The notes: generated from the letters alone by a model not told the origin. Numbered from the stretch's first letter, positions 1-9,262 are shown. The stretch: 64,000 bases of DNA from Paracidovorax konjaci (GCF_900112675.1 NZ_FOMQ01000002.1:392132-456131), one strand, 5' to 3'. Numbers and translations are program-made.

Positions 1-740
1 TCGCGCACCCCCTGCCGGCGCATGCCGGCGAGCGGCTCTATCGCACGGGAGACCGCGTGCGCTGGACCGCTGCGGGCGAACTCGAATACCTCGGCCGCAT
101 CGACCACCAGGTGAAGGTGCGGGGCTTCCGCATCGAACTGGGTGAGATCGAGGCACAACTGCTGGCGCAGCCGGAGGTGCGCGAGGCCACCGTCGTTGCG
201 GAGGACGGCCCGGCCGGCGCCAGGCTGGTCGCCCATGTGAGCGCGCAGCCGGGGATGCGCATCGACGTGCCTCTGCTGCGCGAACGCCTGGGCGATGCGA
301 TGCCCGATTACATGGTGCCCGCCGCGGTGCTGGTATCCGACGGCCTGCCGCTCACGCCCAACGGCAAGGTGGACCGCAAGGCGCTGCCGTCTGCGCACGC
401 GCCTCAGGCATCCGGTGAAATCGGCGAGCCACCGCGCGAGGGTGTGGAGCACGCGCTGGCAGCGCTCTGGTGCGAGGTGCTGCAACTCGAAGCGGTGGGC
501 CGCAACGACCATTTCTTCGAACGCGGCGGGCATTCGTTGCTGGCGGTGCAACTGATCGCCGCGATCCAGCGGGCCTGGGGGCGGGCAGTGGCACTGCGGA
601 CGGTATTCGAGACACCCGTGCTGGCCGATCTGGCCGCGCGCCTGGCCGCGGAGGGTGCGGTGCCCCCGGGCGGGGCCATTGCCGGCGGGGGCGACTCCGC
701 ACGGCGCATCGACGCCCTGCTGGGGGAATTGGAACTCTGA
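1..740 (+). CDS. Non-ribosomal peptide synthetase, C-terminal part (end of A domain plus carrier domain)
   Basis: The reading frame is open from base 3, so the gene starts left of the window; about 245 residues are visible. They begin at adenylation motif A8 ([13 protein letters not shown]), then show the A10 lysine motif ([13 protein letters not shown]) and a peptidyl-carrier domain with the phosphopantetheine serine in [10 protein letters not shown]. The protein ends about 60 residues after the carrier motif, with no thioesterase, so it must hand its peptide to a downstream synthetase. The next gene starts 27 bp later on the same strand and is a C-A-T-TE terminal module, consistent with in-line assembly. 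The substrate of this A domain cannot be read because its pocket residues lie outside the window. Its role in siderophore assembly is inferred from the neighbours. Confidence 0.93.
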   Translation, partial: AHPLPAHAGERLYRTGDRVRWTAAGELEYLGRIDHQVKVRGFRIELGEIEAQLLAQPEVREATVVAEDGPAGARLVAHVSAQPGMRIDVPLLRERLGDAMPDYMVPAAVLVSDGLPLTPNGKVDRKALPSAHAPQASGEIGEPPREGVEHALAALWCEVLQLEAVGRNDHFFERGGHSLLAVQLIAAIQRAWGRAVALRTVFETPVLADLAARLAAEGAVPPGGAIAGGGDSARRIDALLGELEL

Positions 741-767
741 CTCACCGAACCGGAAAGACCTGAACGC

Positions 768-3700
768 ATGACCACCGAAATGCATGAGCTCTCGCGCCGC
801 TTCGCGGCGCTCACCCCCGAAAAGCGCCAGGTCTTCCTGGAGCGCCTGCGCAACAGCGGCATCGGCTTCGAAGCGCTGCCCGTCGTGCCACGCACGCCCG
901 AGGGCGACGCACCCATGGCCTATGCGCAGCGGGCGCTGTGGCTTGCCTGGCAGCGGGATCCCGGATCGCCGGCATACAACCTGGCGGGCCGCATGCCGCT
1001 GGCCTCCGGGACCGATGCGCAGCGAGTGCACGGTGCGCTGGCCGCACTGGTGGAGCGGCACGCCGTGCTGCACACGCGTTTTTCGGCCGATGCCGATGGC
1101 GAACCCGTGCAGCGCGTGGACTCGCAGCGGCCCTTCGGATGGTCTGTGCAGACCTGGAATACCGCGCGTGCGGCCGAGGAGGGAGAGGCGTTGTCCCGCG
1201 CCGCCAAGGCGTTCGCGCAACAGCCTTTCGACCTGGAGAACGGCCCCGTCTTCCGCGCCTGCCTGCATGTCTTCGCGGAAGGCGATCCCGAATTGATGCT
1301 GTGCGTGCACCACATCGCGGCCGACGGGCAATCCATCGGCATGCTGATGGCCGAGCTGCAGGCATTGCTTGCGGGCCGCGGGCTGGAATCCGCCCATCGG
1401 CCGCCGGTGGGCTATGCCGACTATGCGGCGTGGCAGCGCCATTGGCTGGAGGCCGGCGAGCTGCAGCGCCAGATCGGCCACTGGCGTGAACGCCTGCACG
1501 GCGCGCCCCTGGCCACCGCGCTGCCGCTCGACCGGCCCCGCCGCGCACCGCGCGGCACGCAGGGCGGCATGGTGGCGATGGCGCTGGACGCGGCGGTGTC
1601 GCAGCGCCTGCGTGCGCTGGGCCGTGCGCATGCGGCATCCCCGTATCTGGTTTCGCTGGCGCTGCTGGGGCAGTGGCTCCACCGCCAGGCGGGCGACGAA
1701 GACCTCTGCATCGGCGTACCCACCACCACGCGCGACCGGCCCGAGCTGGCGGGCGTGGTCGGCCATTTCACCAATGTGCTGGTGCTGCGCCTGCAGGCCG
1801 ATCCGGCCTGGGGCTTCGCGCGCTGGCTGCAGCACGTGCGTGACCGCTTCCTGGAAGCCAAGGCCCACCAGGACGTCCCGCTCGACATGCTCGTCGAGGC
1901 ATTGGCCGTGGAGCGCCTGCCCGGCCTGCACCCGCTGTTCCAGGTGAAGTCCACGCAGCAGCAGGCGGCATCGGCTCCCGCGGCGGGCCAGGCCAGCGGC
2001 ATTGCCATGGACGAGATGCACTTCGACCTCAGCGTGGACCTGCTGGATACCGGGGACGCGTTGTCCTTCGAGATCGCCTACGCGGCCGATCTTTTCGACC
2101 GTTCCACGGTGCTGCGCCTGGCCGAGGGGCTGCAGGCACTGGCGCGCCAGGCCGCAGCCGACGACGGCGTGGCCATCGGAGCCGCCGCGCTGCCGCCGGC
2201 GCCGCCCCTGCGCGGCGAAGACCGCGACTGGCCTGCCTCCACCGTGCTGCACGCCTTCGCGGAGGCCGCAGCGCAGTCCCCGATGGCCGTGGCGCTGGCA
2301 TCGGGCGACCGCGTGATCCGCTACGGCGAGCTCGACCGCGCTTCGGCCGCATGGGCCGCGCGCCTGCGCCGCCATGGTATCGGGCGCGAGGACCGCGTGG
2401 CCGTGTGCCTGGAGCGCGGGGTGGAGTTCGTTCTTGCCTGGCTCGCAGTGATGCGCGCCGGCGCCACCTGCGTGCCGCTGGATCCCTCGCTGCCCCCCGC
2501 GCGGCGCGATGGGTTGCTGCAGGACTGCGGCGCGGTGCTGCTGGTCTGCGCCGAGCCTGCCGATGCGTCCGCCATCGCGCAGTGGCGCATGGATTTCGAA
2601 TCCGCCGGCGACGGAGCGGCCATGTCCGCGGCGGACGCTGCCGCGGTCCACCCCGGACAGGCGGCCTATGTGATCTACACCTCGGGGTCCACGGGCCGCC
2701 CCAAGGGCGTGGTGGTCTCGCACGGTGCCCTGGCCCACTATGCGCAGGGTGTGCTCGCGCGGCTGGACGTCGGCCCGGGCCGCTGCTTCGCCATGGTGTC
2801 CACCGTAGGGGCCGACCTGGGCCATACGTCGCTCTTCGGCGCGCTGTGTTCGGGCGGCTGCCTGCATCTGCTCACGAGCGCGGAGGCATTCGATCCCGAT
2901 GCCTTTGCCGCCAGCATGGAGCGGCATGGCGCCGACGTGCTCAAGATCGTGCCGGGCCATCTGCGCGGTCTGCTGAACGCGCAGCAGCCTGCTGCCGTGT
3001 TGCCGCGGCACACGCTGGTGCTGGGCGGCGAGCTTGCCGACGAAGAGCTGCTGCGCACCGTCCGGCAACTGCGCCCCGGCCTGCGCATCGTCAACCACTA
3101 CGGCCCCACCGAAACCACGGTGGGGGTCCTCACCCACACCGCTGCGCAGGACCTGGAGACGGCGGCACGGGCATTCACGGCCCTGCCTTTGGGCCGGCCC
3201 CTGCCGGCCTCGCAGGCGCATGTGCTGGACGCCCGGCTGGACCCGGTGCAGCCCGGCAATGCGGGCGAGCTGTACCTGTCGGGCCATGGCCTCGCGCGCG
3301 GCTATGGCGGACGGCCGGGCGCCACGGCCGAGCGTTTCGTGGCTTCGCCCTTCGGGCAGGGCGAGCGGCTCTACCGCACGGGCGATCGCGTGCGCCTGCG
3401 GAACGACGGCGCGCTGGAGTTCCTGGGCCGTGCCGACGACCAGGTCAAGATCCGCGGCTGGCGCGTGGAGCCCGGAGAGGTCGCTCAGCGCCTGCGCGAG
3501 TGCAGCGGCGTGGCCGATGCGGTCGTGGTGGCGCGCGCCCCCGACGCCGACCCCGGCGCGCTGGCATTGCACGCGTACGTGGTGGCCCGGCACCCTGGGT
3601 CGCCGCCCGCGGCGGATGCGCTGCGCGCGCAGTTGCAGGCGGGGCTGCCCGCCTGGATGGTGCCGGAGCACATCGCCGTGATCGGCGCCCTGCCGCTCAC

Positions 3701-4832
3701 TCCCAATGGCAAGCTGGACCGCCGCGCACTGCCGGTGCCCCAGGGGCCCGAGGCCGGTGCGGCGGGCTTCGACGCACCCCGCGGCCCCCTCGAAGAAGCG
3801 CTGGCACGCGTGTGGTGCGATGTGCTGCGCGTGGAGCGCGTAGGGCGTGGCGACAATTTCCATGCCCTGGGCGGAGATTCCATCCTCAGCCTCAAGCTGG
3901 TGGCGCGCATCCGCAAGCAGGTGCCCGGCGGTGCGCAGATCGGCCTGCCCGACGTGATGCAGGCCACGAGCCTGGGCCATCTGGCCGGTCGGCTGCGCGA
4001 GCGCTTCGAGAGCGCGCACGATGCCGTCTGCCTGAGCGGGCAGGGCAGCGGTACACCCCTCTATTGCCTGCCCGGCATGATCGTGAACACGCGCGAGTTC
4101 CTGCCGCTGGCGGAGGCGCTGCGCGGCGAGCGCAGCGTGCATGCCTTCGTGAGCCACGTCTACACGCGCCAACGCTGGCGCGGCTTCGCATTGGAAGCGC
4201 TGGCGGCCGAATACGCGGATTTCATCGCAGCGACCGCGGTGGGTGGGCGGTGCGCGCTGCTGGGCTGGTCGTCGGGCGGGGACCTCGCCTTCGAGACCGC
4301 CCGCCGGCTGCGGGGCCGCGTAGAGGTGGCGTTCACCGGCCTGGTGGATGTGCACGAGACCGAGCCCCTGCGCGCGGCGCGCCCGTTGTCCGAGGCCGAG
4401 CGTGCCGTTGCCGAGGGCCGGCTCGCGGACTGGGTCGCCGGCTCCACCATGGCCGACCGCTGGACCGAACTGCTGCAGCGCATGGACACGCAGGAGCGCG
4501 ATGGCGTGCTGCAGCTTCTGCAGGACGCGCAGCAGCCCTTCCCGCGCGATGGCGACGGCGAGGACTGCCATGAATACCTGCTCTGGACCACGCTGGACAA
4601 GCGCGTGCAGGCGCAGCGCTATGCCTGGTCGGCCGACGGGGTGCCGGTGCACCTGTTCCAGGCCGGCCGCTCGGTGGCCGAAGGCGGCGCGCTGCGGGAC
4701 TGGTCGGTGCTCGCAGACGTGCGCAGCACGCAGGTGGTGGAGGGCGCTGGCCACCTCGACATCATCCGGAACGCCGGCTTCACCGATCTGCTGCGCACCG
4801 CGCTGCGTGCCGCGGATTCCGCCGCCGGTTGA
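768..4832 (+). CDS. Terminal NRPS module C-A-T-TE of a siderophore assembly line, predicted to load aspartate
   Basis: The protein has 1354 residues. The condensation domain spans about 45-450, with the HHxxxDG motif at 181-187. The adenylation domain spans about 485-985, with A3 YTSGSTGRPKG near 635 and A5 NHYGPTETT from 776. The carrier serine is S1038 in GGDSIL. The thioesterase spans about 1085-1350, with nucleophile S1168 in GWSSG and a candidate catalytic H1329. Aligning the A3-A5 region to the GrsA numbering gives pocket residues D683, L684, T687, K726, V751, G753, H777, V785, G786. This nearly equals the established Asp code DLTKVGHIG, so Asp or beta-hydroxy-Asp is the predicted substrate (inference by eye). 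The TE should release the finished peptide by hydrolysis or cyclisation. Tailoring, export and uptake genes follow at once. Confidence 0.96.
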   Translation: MTTEMHELSRRFAALTPEKRQVFLERLRNSGIGFEALPVVPRTPEGDAPMAYAQRALWLAWQRDPGSPAYNLAGRMPLASGTDAQRVHGALAALVERHAVLHTRFSADADGEPVQRVDSQRPFGWSVQTWNTARAAEEGEALSRAAKAFAQQPFDLENGPVFRACLHVFAEGDPELMLCVHHIAADGQSIGMLMAELQALLAGRGLESAHRPPVGYADYAAWQRHWLEAGELQRQIGHWRERLHGAPLATALPLDRPRRAPRGTQGGMVAMALDAAVSQRLRALGRAHAASPYLVSLALLGQWLHRQAGDEDLCIGVPTTTRDRPELAGVVGHFTNVLVLRLQADPAWGFARWLQHVRDRFLEAKAHQDVPLDMLVEALAVERLPGLHPLFQVKSTQQQAASAPAAGQASGIAMDEMHFDLSVDLLDTGDALSFEIAYAADLFDRSTVLRLAEGLQALARQAAADDGVAIGAAALPPAPPLRGEDRDWPASTVLHAFAEAAAQSPMAVALASGDRVIRYGELDRASAAWAARLRRHGIGREDRVAVCLERGVEFVLAWLAVMRAGATCVPLDPSLPPARRDGLLQDCGAVLLVCAEPADASAIAQWRMDFESAGDGAAMSAADAAAVHPGQAAYVIYTSGSTGRPKGVVVSHGALAHYAQGVLARLDVGPGRCFAMVSTVGADLGHTSLFGALCSGGCLHLLTSAEAFDPDAFAASMERHGADVLKIVPGHLRGLLNAQQPAAVLPRHTLVLGGELADEELLRTVRQLRPGLRIVNHYGPTETTVGVLTHTAAQDLETAARAFTALPLGRPLPASQAHVLDARLDPVQPGNAGELYLSGHGLARGYGGRPGATAERFVASPFGQGERLYRTGDRVRLRNDGALEFLGRADDQVKIRGWRVEPGEVAQRLRECSGVADAVVVARAPDADPGALALHAYVVARHPGSPPAADALRAQLQAGLPAWMVPEHIAVIGALPLTPNGKLDRRALPVPQGPEAGAAGFDAPRGPLEEALARVWCDVLRVERVGRGDNFHALGGDSILSLKLVARIRKQVPGGAQIGLPDVMQATSLGHLAGRLRERFESAHDAVCLSGQGSGTPLYCLPGMIVNTREFLPLAEALRGERSVHAFVSHVYTRQRWRGFALEALAAEYADFIAATAVGGRCALLGWSSGGDLAFETARRLRGRVEVAFTGLVDVHETEPLRAARPLSEAERAVAEGRLADWVAGSTMADRWTELLQRMDTQERDGVLQLLQDAQQPFPRDGDGEDCHEYLLWTTLDKRVQAQRYAWSADGVPVHLFQAGRSVAEGGALRDWSVLADVRSTQVVEGAGHLDIIRNAGFTDLLRTALRAADSAAG

Positions 4833-4837
4833 CCGCA

Positions 4838-4874
4838 GAAAAAAGGGGAGCGGCAGGCTGCCCTGCCGCTCCCC
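4838..4874 (-). terminator. Intrinsic terminator between convergent NRPS and receptor genes
   Basis: A 13-bp GC-rich perfect stem (GGGGAGCGGCAGG, 4845-4857, pairing with 4862-4874) has a 4-nt loop. The A-run at 4839-4844 becomes a U-run after the stem on the minus strand, so it fits as terminator of the TonB receptor gene and may also block read-through from the NRPS gene. Confidence 0.8.
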
Positions 4875-4917
4875 CGCGTAGCCGGAGGCGCCCGCCGCCG
4901 GCGAGCGCCTGGCCCCC

Positions 4918-7119
4918 TTACCAGCGATAGGTCGCTGTGGCGATCACGCGGCGCTGGTCGCCGTAGTAGCAGTTGCCGTACTGGTCGCAGTTGCCGATGT
5001 AGGTCTTGTCGGTCAGGTTGCGCACGTTCAGCGCGAAGGTCCAGCGATCGATGTCGTAGCCGATCATCGCGTCGAACACCGTGAAGGACGGAACCTTGCC
5101 CGGCGCGGCGTTCAGGTCGCCGTAGTTCGACCCCGTGAAGCGGGCGCCCAGTCCCACCTTGATGCGGTTCGGGAAGCGGTAGTCGGCCCAGAGCGCGGCG
5201 GCATTGCGCGACACGGCCGTGAGCGGCTTGCCGATCTCGCGCGCGGTGCTGCTGGCCGTGATCTCGGCCGTGGGCGTGTAGGTGTAGGAGCCCACCAGGT
5301 TCAGGCGGGGCAGCACTTCGGCCGAGGCTTCCAGCTCGAGCCCGCGCACCTGGACCTCGCCGGTCTGGCGCGGCACGAAGTTGTCGTCGGCGGTCAGGTA
5401 GTTCTTGCGGCGCAGATCGAAGATCGCCGCGCTGTAGCTCTGCTTGCCGCCTTCGGGTTGGTAGCGCACGCCGGCTTCGTACTGGCGGCCGGTCTCGGGC
5501 TTGAACGGCTGGCCCGTGGCGGGATTGCGCGTGGCCGTGGGCACGAAGGATTCGGTGTAGCTCACGTACGGCGCCCAGCCGTTCGGTGCCAGGTAGGTAA
5601 GGCCGGCCCGCTTGGTGGCCTTGCTTTCCGAGATCTTGGTATGGCTGCCGTCCAGGCGGCTGTCCACCTCGCTGCTGGCGCGGTCGTAGCGCGCGCCCAG
5701 CGTCAGCAGCCAGCGGTCGCGCCACTTGATCTGGTCCTGCACGTAGAAGCCGGTCTGCGCCAGCGTGGCGACGCCGTCATACCACGGGGCCGGGATCTGC
5801 ACCGCGCCGCCGTACACGGGGTTGTAGATGTTGAGCGAGCTGGCCGAGCCGCCGCTGTAGCTGGTCTGGTCGATGCGCGTGCGCTGGTAGTCCAGGCCCA
5901 CGAGCACCGTCTGCTGCACGTCGCCCGAGCGCAGGCGCGTCTCCAGCTGGTTGTCGAGGTTCAGCGCGCGGATGCGCTCGTTGCTGCCCGACACGGTGCG
6001 GCGCAGCGTCGTGAAGTTGGCCGGATCGCGCGGGTTGGCGGGGTTCACGGTGATGAAGTTGCGGCCCTGGACGGCGCTGTAGTCCACGTCGAGGTGGCTG
6101 TAGCGCGCGTTCTGGCGCACGGTGAAGGCGTCGTTGATGCGGTGCTCGAACAGAGTGCCGACCATCGAGGTGTCGAGGTCGAACCGGTTGTGCGTCGGAT
6201 CGCTGGCGAAGAGCCCGCTCGGGATGAACGTGCCGATGGCCGTCGGCACGAGCGAGCCCACGGCCGGGCGCGTGCGCGAGAACACGCCCGCGCGGGTGCG
6301 CCCGAACTGCGAAAGCAGGGTGAGGCTGGTGTCGCTCGATGGCTTCCAGGTGAGCGAGGGCGCGATGAACGTGCGGTCGTCCTTCATGCCTCCGGCCGGC
6401 AGCTCGGCATCGCGCGTGAGCGCGGTGAGGCGGTAGAGCAGGGTGCCGTCCTCGCGCAGCGGGCCGGAGAAGTCGCCCGCGATCTGCTTGCGCCCGTGGT
6501 CGCCCACCTGCACCTGCACCTCGCGCAGGGGCTCGGCCGTCGGGCGCTTGCTCACCGCGTTCACGAGGCCGCCGGGGCCGCTCTGGCCATACAGCACCGA
6601 TGCCGGGCCGCGCAGCAGTTCGATGCGCTCGGCGCCGTAGCTCTCGATCGGCCAGATGCCCCAGTTGCCGTTGTTGCGTAGCGGCATGCCGTCCAGGTAG
6701 AAGCCCGGCGCATACGCATCGAAGCCGCGCAGCGAGATCCAGTCATAGCGCGAGTCGGCGCCGAAGCGGGTGGGAATCACGCCCGGGGAATAGCTGAGCG
6801 CCTCCTTCACGTTCTTCGCGCCCTGCGCTTCCATGCGGTCGGCCGGGATCACCGAGATCGACTGGGGCGTTTCGATCAGGGGCGTGTCCGTCTTGGAGGC
6901 CGTGGTGCTGCGGCGCGCCGTGTAGCCGTTCACCCGCCCGGTGCCGCCCTCTTCGTTGCCGCCCGTCACGGTCACCGTGGGCAGCGTGGACGAATCGGCG
7001 GCTGCCTGCTGCGCGCCCACCGCGGAGGCGGTGAGCGCTGCCGCGGTCCCGAAGGCCGCGGTGATGGAGGCGTGCAGCAGCCGTTGGCGCGCGGGTCTCG
7101 CGGCGGAAAAATGGCGCAT
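4918..7119 (-). CDS. TonB-dependent siderophore receptor
   Basis: This 733-residue outer-membrane receptor imports ferric siderophore using TonB energy. An N-terminal signal peptide (Arg-rich start, Ala-rich core, likely cut after AVGAQ near residue 36) is followed by a TonB-box-like segment (TLPTVTVTG). A plug domain comes next (TPQSISVIPADRM, LLRGPASVLYGQSGPGG), then a beta-barrel ending in the aromatic residue typical of outer-membrane proteins (ATATYRW). The ATG at 7119 is chosen because AAGGGGAG lies 7 nt upstream and a signal peptide starts there; the frame is open further upstream but that part lacks these marks. A Fur-box-like site lies about 60 bp upstream. It is the last gene of a minus-strand series with acetyltransferase, formyltransferase and reductase genes. 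Ligand identity with the local NRPS product is inferred. Confidence 0.96.
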   Translation of the reverse strand: MRHFSAARPARQRLLHASITAAFGTAAALTASAVGAQQAAADSSTLPTVTVTGGNEEGGTGRVNGYTARRSTTASKTDTPLIETPQSISVIPADRMEAQGAKNVKEALSYSPGVIPTRFGADSRYDWISLRGFDAYAPGFYLDGMPLRNNGNWGIWPIESYGAERIELLRGPASVLYGQSGPGGLVNAVSKRPTAEPLREVQVQVGDHGRKQIAGDFSGPLREDGTLLYRLTALTRDAELPAGGMKDDRTFIAPSLTWKPSSDTSLTLLSQFGRTRAGVFSRTRPAVGSLVPTAIGTFIPSGLFASDPTHNRFDLDTSMVGTLFEHRINDAFTVRQNARYSHLDVDYSAVQGRNFITVNPANPRDPANFTTLRRTVSGSNERIRALNLDNQLETRLRSGDVQQTVLVGLDYQRTRIDQTSYSGGSASSLNIYNPVYGGAVQIPAPWYDGVATLAQTGFYVQDQIKWRDRWLLTLGARYDRASSEVDSRLDGSHTKISESKATKRAGLTYLAPNGWAPYVSYTESFVPTATRNPATGQPFKPETGRQYEAGVRYQPEGGKQSYSAAIFDLRRKNYLTADDNFVPRQTGEVQVRGLELEASAEVLPRLNLVGSYTYTPTAEITASSTAREIGKPLTAVSRNAAALWADYRFPNRIKVGLGARFTGSNYGDLNAAPGKVPSFTVFDAMIGYDIDRWTFALNVRNLTDKTYIGNCDQYGNCYYGDQRRVIATATYRW

Positions 7120-7178
7120 CGGAAAACTCCCCTTGGAAGAATGGAACGTGATGGAAACTGCGGAATGCATGAAATTGT

Positions 7179-7197
7179 AATGAGAATGTTTCTTATT
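7179..7197. promoter_or_regulatory. Candidate Fur box upstream of the siderophore receptor
   Basis: The near-palindrome AATGAGAATGTTTCTTATT resembles the Fur consensus built from NATWAT-like units (typical site AATGAGAATNATTCTCATT). It sits 60-80 bp before the receptor ATG in an AT-rich patch inside otherwise GC-rich DNA, so iron-dependent repression is likely. No biochemical evidence is visible. Confidence 0.65.
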
Positions 7198-7229
7198 CAT
7201 GCGGCGCCATTGCTTTTTTTGTTCCGCTC

Positions 7230-8306
7230 TCAGGAACGCGGGAGCCAGAGGCCGTCGTAGAAGTAATGTTCCCGCAGCAGCATGACCAGTTGCGCGCGCT
7301 TGTGCGGCAGGTCGAACTCCTTCACTTTCGCGTAGCCCGACTTGTCGAGGTTGCGGATCTGCTGGTGGTGGTCGATGCGGGGCTCGCCCAGCACGCGCTG
7401 CGTGCGCGGATCGCACAGGAAGAGGTAGTGCGAGATCGAGGTGAGCCAGGCGGTGGCGAAGGCCTTGCCGCGGAAGGCGGGCTCGCCCACCAGCACATGC
7501 CATCCGCGGTCGTAGTCGTGCGCGTCGTAGAACGGCGAAATGCGGCTTTCCTTCGTCCAGTAGGACTCGAAGTACGCGAAGGGCTCGCCGTCCAGGCTGG
7601 CCATCATCGACTGCATGTGCGGATCGCGGTCGATGCCCTGCAGGTAGGCGCGGTGCTGGTCCAGATCGCCTTCCTCTTCCCAGATCACGGCCACGTCGGG
7701 GTCGTTCATCCAGCGGTGGAAGCGCGGCAGGTCCTGCTCGGTATCGAGGCTGCGGAACGAGAAGGTGCGGTCCAGCCACGGGATGTACCGCTGGTAGAGC
7801 ACGCCGCGCTGCTTGGGCGCGCGGCGGGGGTGGTATCGGCCGTTCGTGAGCGCGAAGCGCTGGGCCATCGGCGGCGGCACCTGGGGCAGCCAGAGGGCCT
7901 CGTGCTGCCAGAGCGTGTCCTTGCAGGCCCGCAGCGTGCCGTCCGGGTGCGGCAGGAGCACGCCGGCAGCCGACAGCGGCGCGAGCCATGCGGCCTCGGC
8001 CAGCACGATCTCGCGCCGTGCCAGGTGGAGCGAAAAGGCCGCATCGAGCGCGGCCAGCGCATGCGCTGTGCCGCCCGCCTGTGCATCGCCGGCCCCGTGC
8101 GACATCGCCAGATCGTCGCCGCGGGCCGCCAGCGTCCATGCGGATGCGTGGCCGGTGCGGGTATCGGTCACGCGCAGCTCGGGCCCCTCGGCATGCACGG
8201 TGTGCAGCACGCCGCCCGGGTAGGAAATGAACGGGGCCGCCTCCGCGCCGGCGTTCGTGGCGGCGGCTCCGGTGTCGGGGCTGGAATGGGGCGTGGCGAA
8301 TTTCAT
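7230..8306 (-). CDS. Siderophore biosynthesis N-acetyltransferase (GNAT, IucB/RhbD/AlcB type)
   Basis: The product has 358 residues. The C-terminal half (about 170-350) carries the acyltransferase fold of siderophore enzymes such as IucB, AlcB and RhbD: an FSFRSLDTEQDLPRFHRWMN entry segment, the WHVLVGEPAFRGKAFATAW core (acetyl-CoA site) and a DHHQQIRN stretch. These enzymes acylate hydroxylamine groups of hydroxylated lysine or ornithine. The N-terminal ~160 residues are less conserved. The ATG is supported by AGGAG 6 nt upstream. The gene lies 18 bp after the formyltransferase gene, so the two are probably co-transcribed. Having both an acetyl- and a formyltransferase suggests either two acylated hydroxyornithines in the product or a different acceptor for one of them; the sequence does not decide. 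Confidence 0.88.
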   Translation of the reverse strand: MKFATPHSSPDTGAAATNAGAEAAPFISYPGGVLHTVHAEGPELRVTDTRTGHASAWTLAARGDDLAMSHGAGDAQAGGTAHALAALDAAFSLHLARREIVLAEAAWLAPLSAAGVLLPHPDGTLRACKDTLWQHEALWLPQVPPPMAQRFALTNGRYHPRRAPKQRGVLYQRYIPWLDRTFSFRSLDTEQDLPRFHRWMNDPDVAVIWEEEGDLDQHRAYLQGIDRDPHMQSMMASLDGEPFAYFESYWTKESRISPFYDAHDYDRGWHVLVGEPAFRGKAFATAWLTSISHYLFLCDPRTQRVLGEPRIDHHQQIRNLDKSGYAKVKEFDLPHKRAQLVMLLREHYFYDGLWLPRS

Positions 8307-8324
8307 GGTGTCTCCTGTTCGTTC

Positions 8325-9188
8325 TCAGAGGGAGGGGGTGGCGGGGGCCGAAGCGGCGGGGGTGGTGTGCGGCGCCAGCAGCGCGAGGCCCTGGTGGAGG
8401 GCCGGGAACAAGCTGCGGTGGAAGTTGTTCCAGCGCAGCTCCAGGATGTTGTCCTGCGGCTGGATGTCGGTGGCCAGCACGTCGAAGATCACCTCGCCCG
8501 AATCGATGCCGTTGTCTACGTAATGGAGCGATGCGCCGGTGCGTTCCACGGGCGCGATGCGCTCCGTGGCCAGCGTCTGCCAGTCGGTCACGCGTTCGCC
8601 GCGCGCGCCGTGCAGCGCATCCAGCGTGGCCCGGGCGCCGCGGCGCTGGTAGGGCGATTCGAGCCGCGTGATGCCGGGGTGGATGTTCACGATGCGGCGG
8701 TAGAAAGGCGCCCCGGGCCGCACCAGCGCATCGAGGATGACCAGCAGCCCGTCGAGCACCACCACATCGGCCTGCAGGCCCCGCAGCGCGTCCAGCAGGG
8801 CGTCTTCAAAGGCCTGCTTGCCGGCTGCGCGTTCCGGCGCGCCCAGCGGCAGGCGCCGGTACTCGGACGGCACGGGCTGCAGCAGGTCCCGCAGCTTGCG
8901 GTCCTGCGTGGTGAGTTCGTGCGGAAAGATCCAGGGCCGGCCCGGCGTGCATGCGAAGCCGTAGTCGCCCAGGGCGGCCCGGTCGCGCGGCGAGCCCGGG
9001 TCGTCGTCGAAGAGCACGCCCTCCAGCGAATACGCGTCGCCGAGCGGCGTGGTGTCGAGCGCGTGCGCGAGGTATTCGAGCGGGGAGGGCATGTAGCGCC
9101 TTCCTCCGCGGTAGTCGATGAACTGCCCGGCCTGGTCGGCGGCCGCGTTGCGCAGGGACAGGATGTAGACGAGCTTGGCCTGTGGCAT
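8325..9188 (-). CDS. Formyltransferase, probably N5-hydroxyornithine formyltransferase (PvdF-like)
   Basis: A 287-residue protein of the formyl-transferase family (fold of methionyl-tRNA and GAR formyltransferases, N10-formyl-THF donor). The catalytic triad region is visible as N168-I-H170-P-G and D225..D229 in VDNGIDSGEVIF. It lacks the C-terminal tRNA-binding domain of Fmt. In siderophore loci such enzymes formylate N5-hydroxyornithine, as PvdF does for pyoverdine, and an ornithine hydroxylase gene lies 3 kb away. The start is set at 9188 because it opens directly into the Rossmann-like strand (KLVYILSL). No purine-rich Shine-Dalgarno is seen; the leader is strongly pyrimidine-rich. It is followed 18 bp later by the acetyltransferase gene. 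Confidence 0.88.
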   Translation of the reverse strand: MPQAKLVYILSLRNAAADQAGQFIDYRGGRRYMPSPLEYLAHALDTTPLGDAYSLEGVLFDDDPGSPRDRAALGDYGFACTPGRPWIFPHELTTQDRKLRDLLQPVPSEYRRLPLGAPERAAGKQAFEDALLDALRGLQADVVVLDGLLVILDALVRPGAPFYRRIVNIHPGITRLESPYQRRGARATLDALHGARGERVTDWQTLATERIAPVERTGASLHYVDNGIDSGEVIFDVLATDIQPQDNILELRWNNFHRSLFPALHQGLALLAPHTTPAASAPATPSL

Positions 9189-9193
9189 GGATG

Positions 9194-9262
9194 GTCGGTG
9201 AACGGAAACGGTCGGAAGGGGTGGAGGGAAGCGGAAAAGGGAAAAGGGAACGGAGAAAAGGG
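9194..9262. other. Polypurine/polypyrimidine tract in the formyltransferase leader
   Basis: The plus strand is almost pure purine with repeated GGAAAAGG-like units, so the minus-strand transcript leader is pyrimidine-rich. It separates the FhuF-like gene (ends 9301) from the formyltransferase start (9188). No recognisable operator is seen. Confidence 0.5.

Noticed and set aside
2351..4573. 740-codon plus-strand frame inside the second NRPS
   Set aside because: Out-of-frame shadow of the NRPS; Arg/Ala/Gly-rich with no domain.
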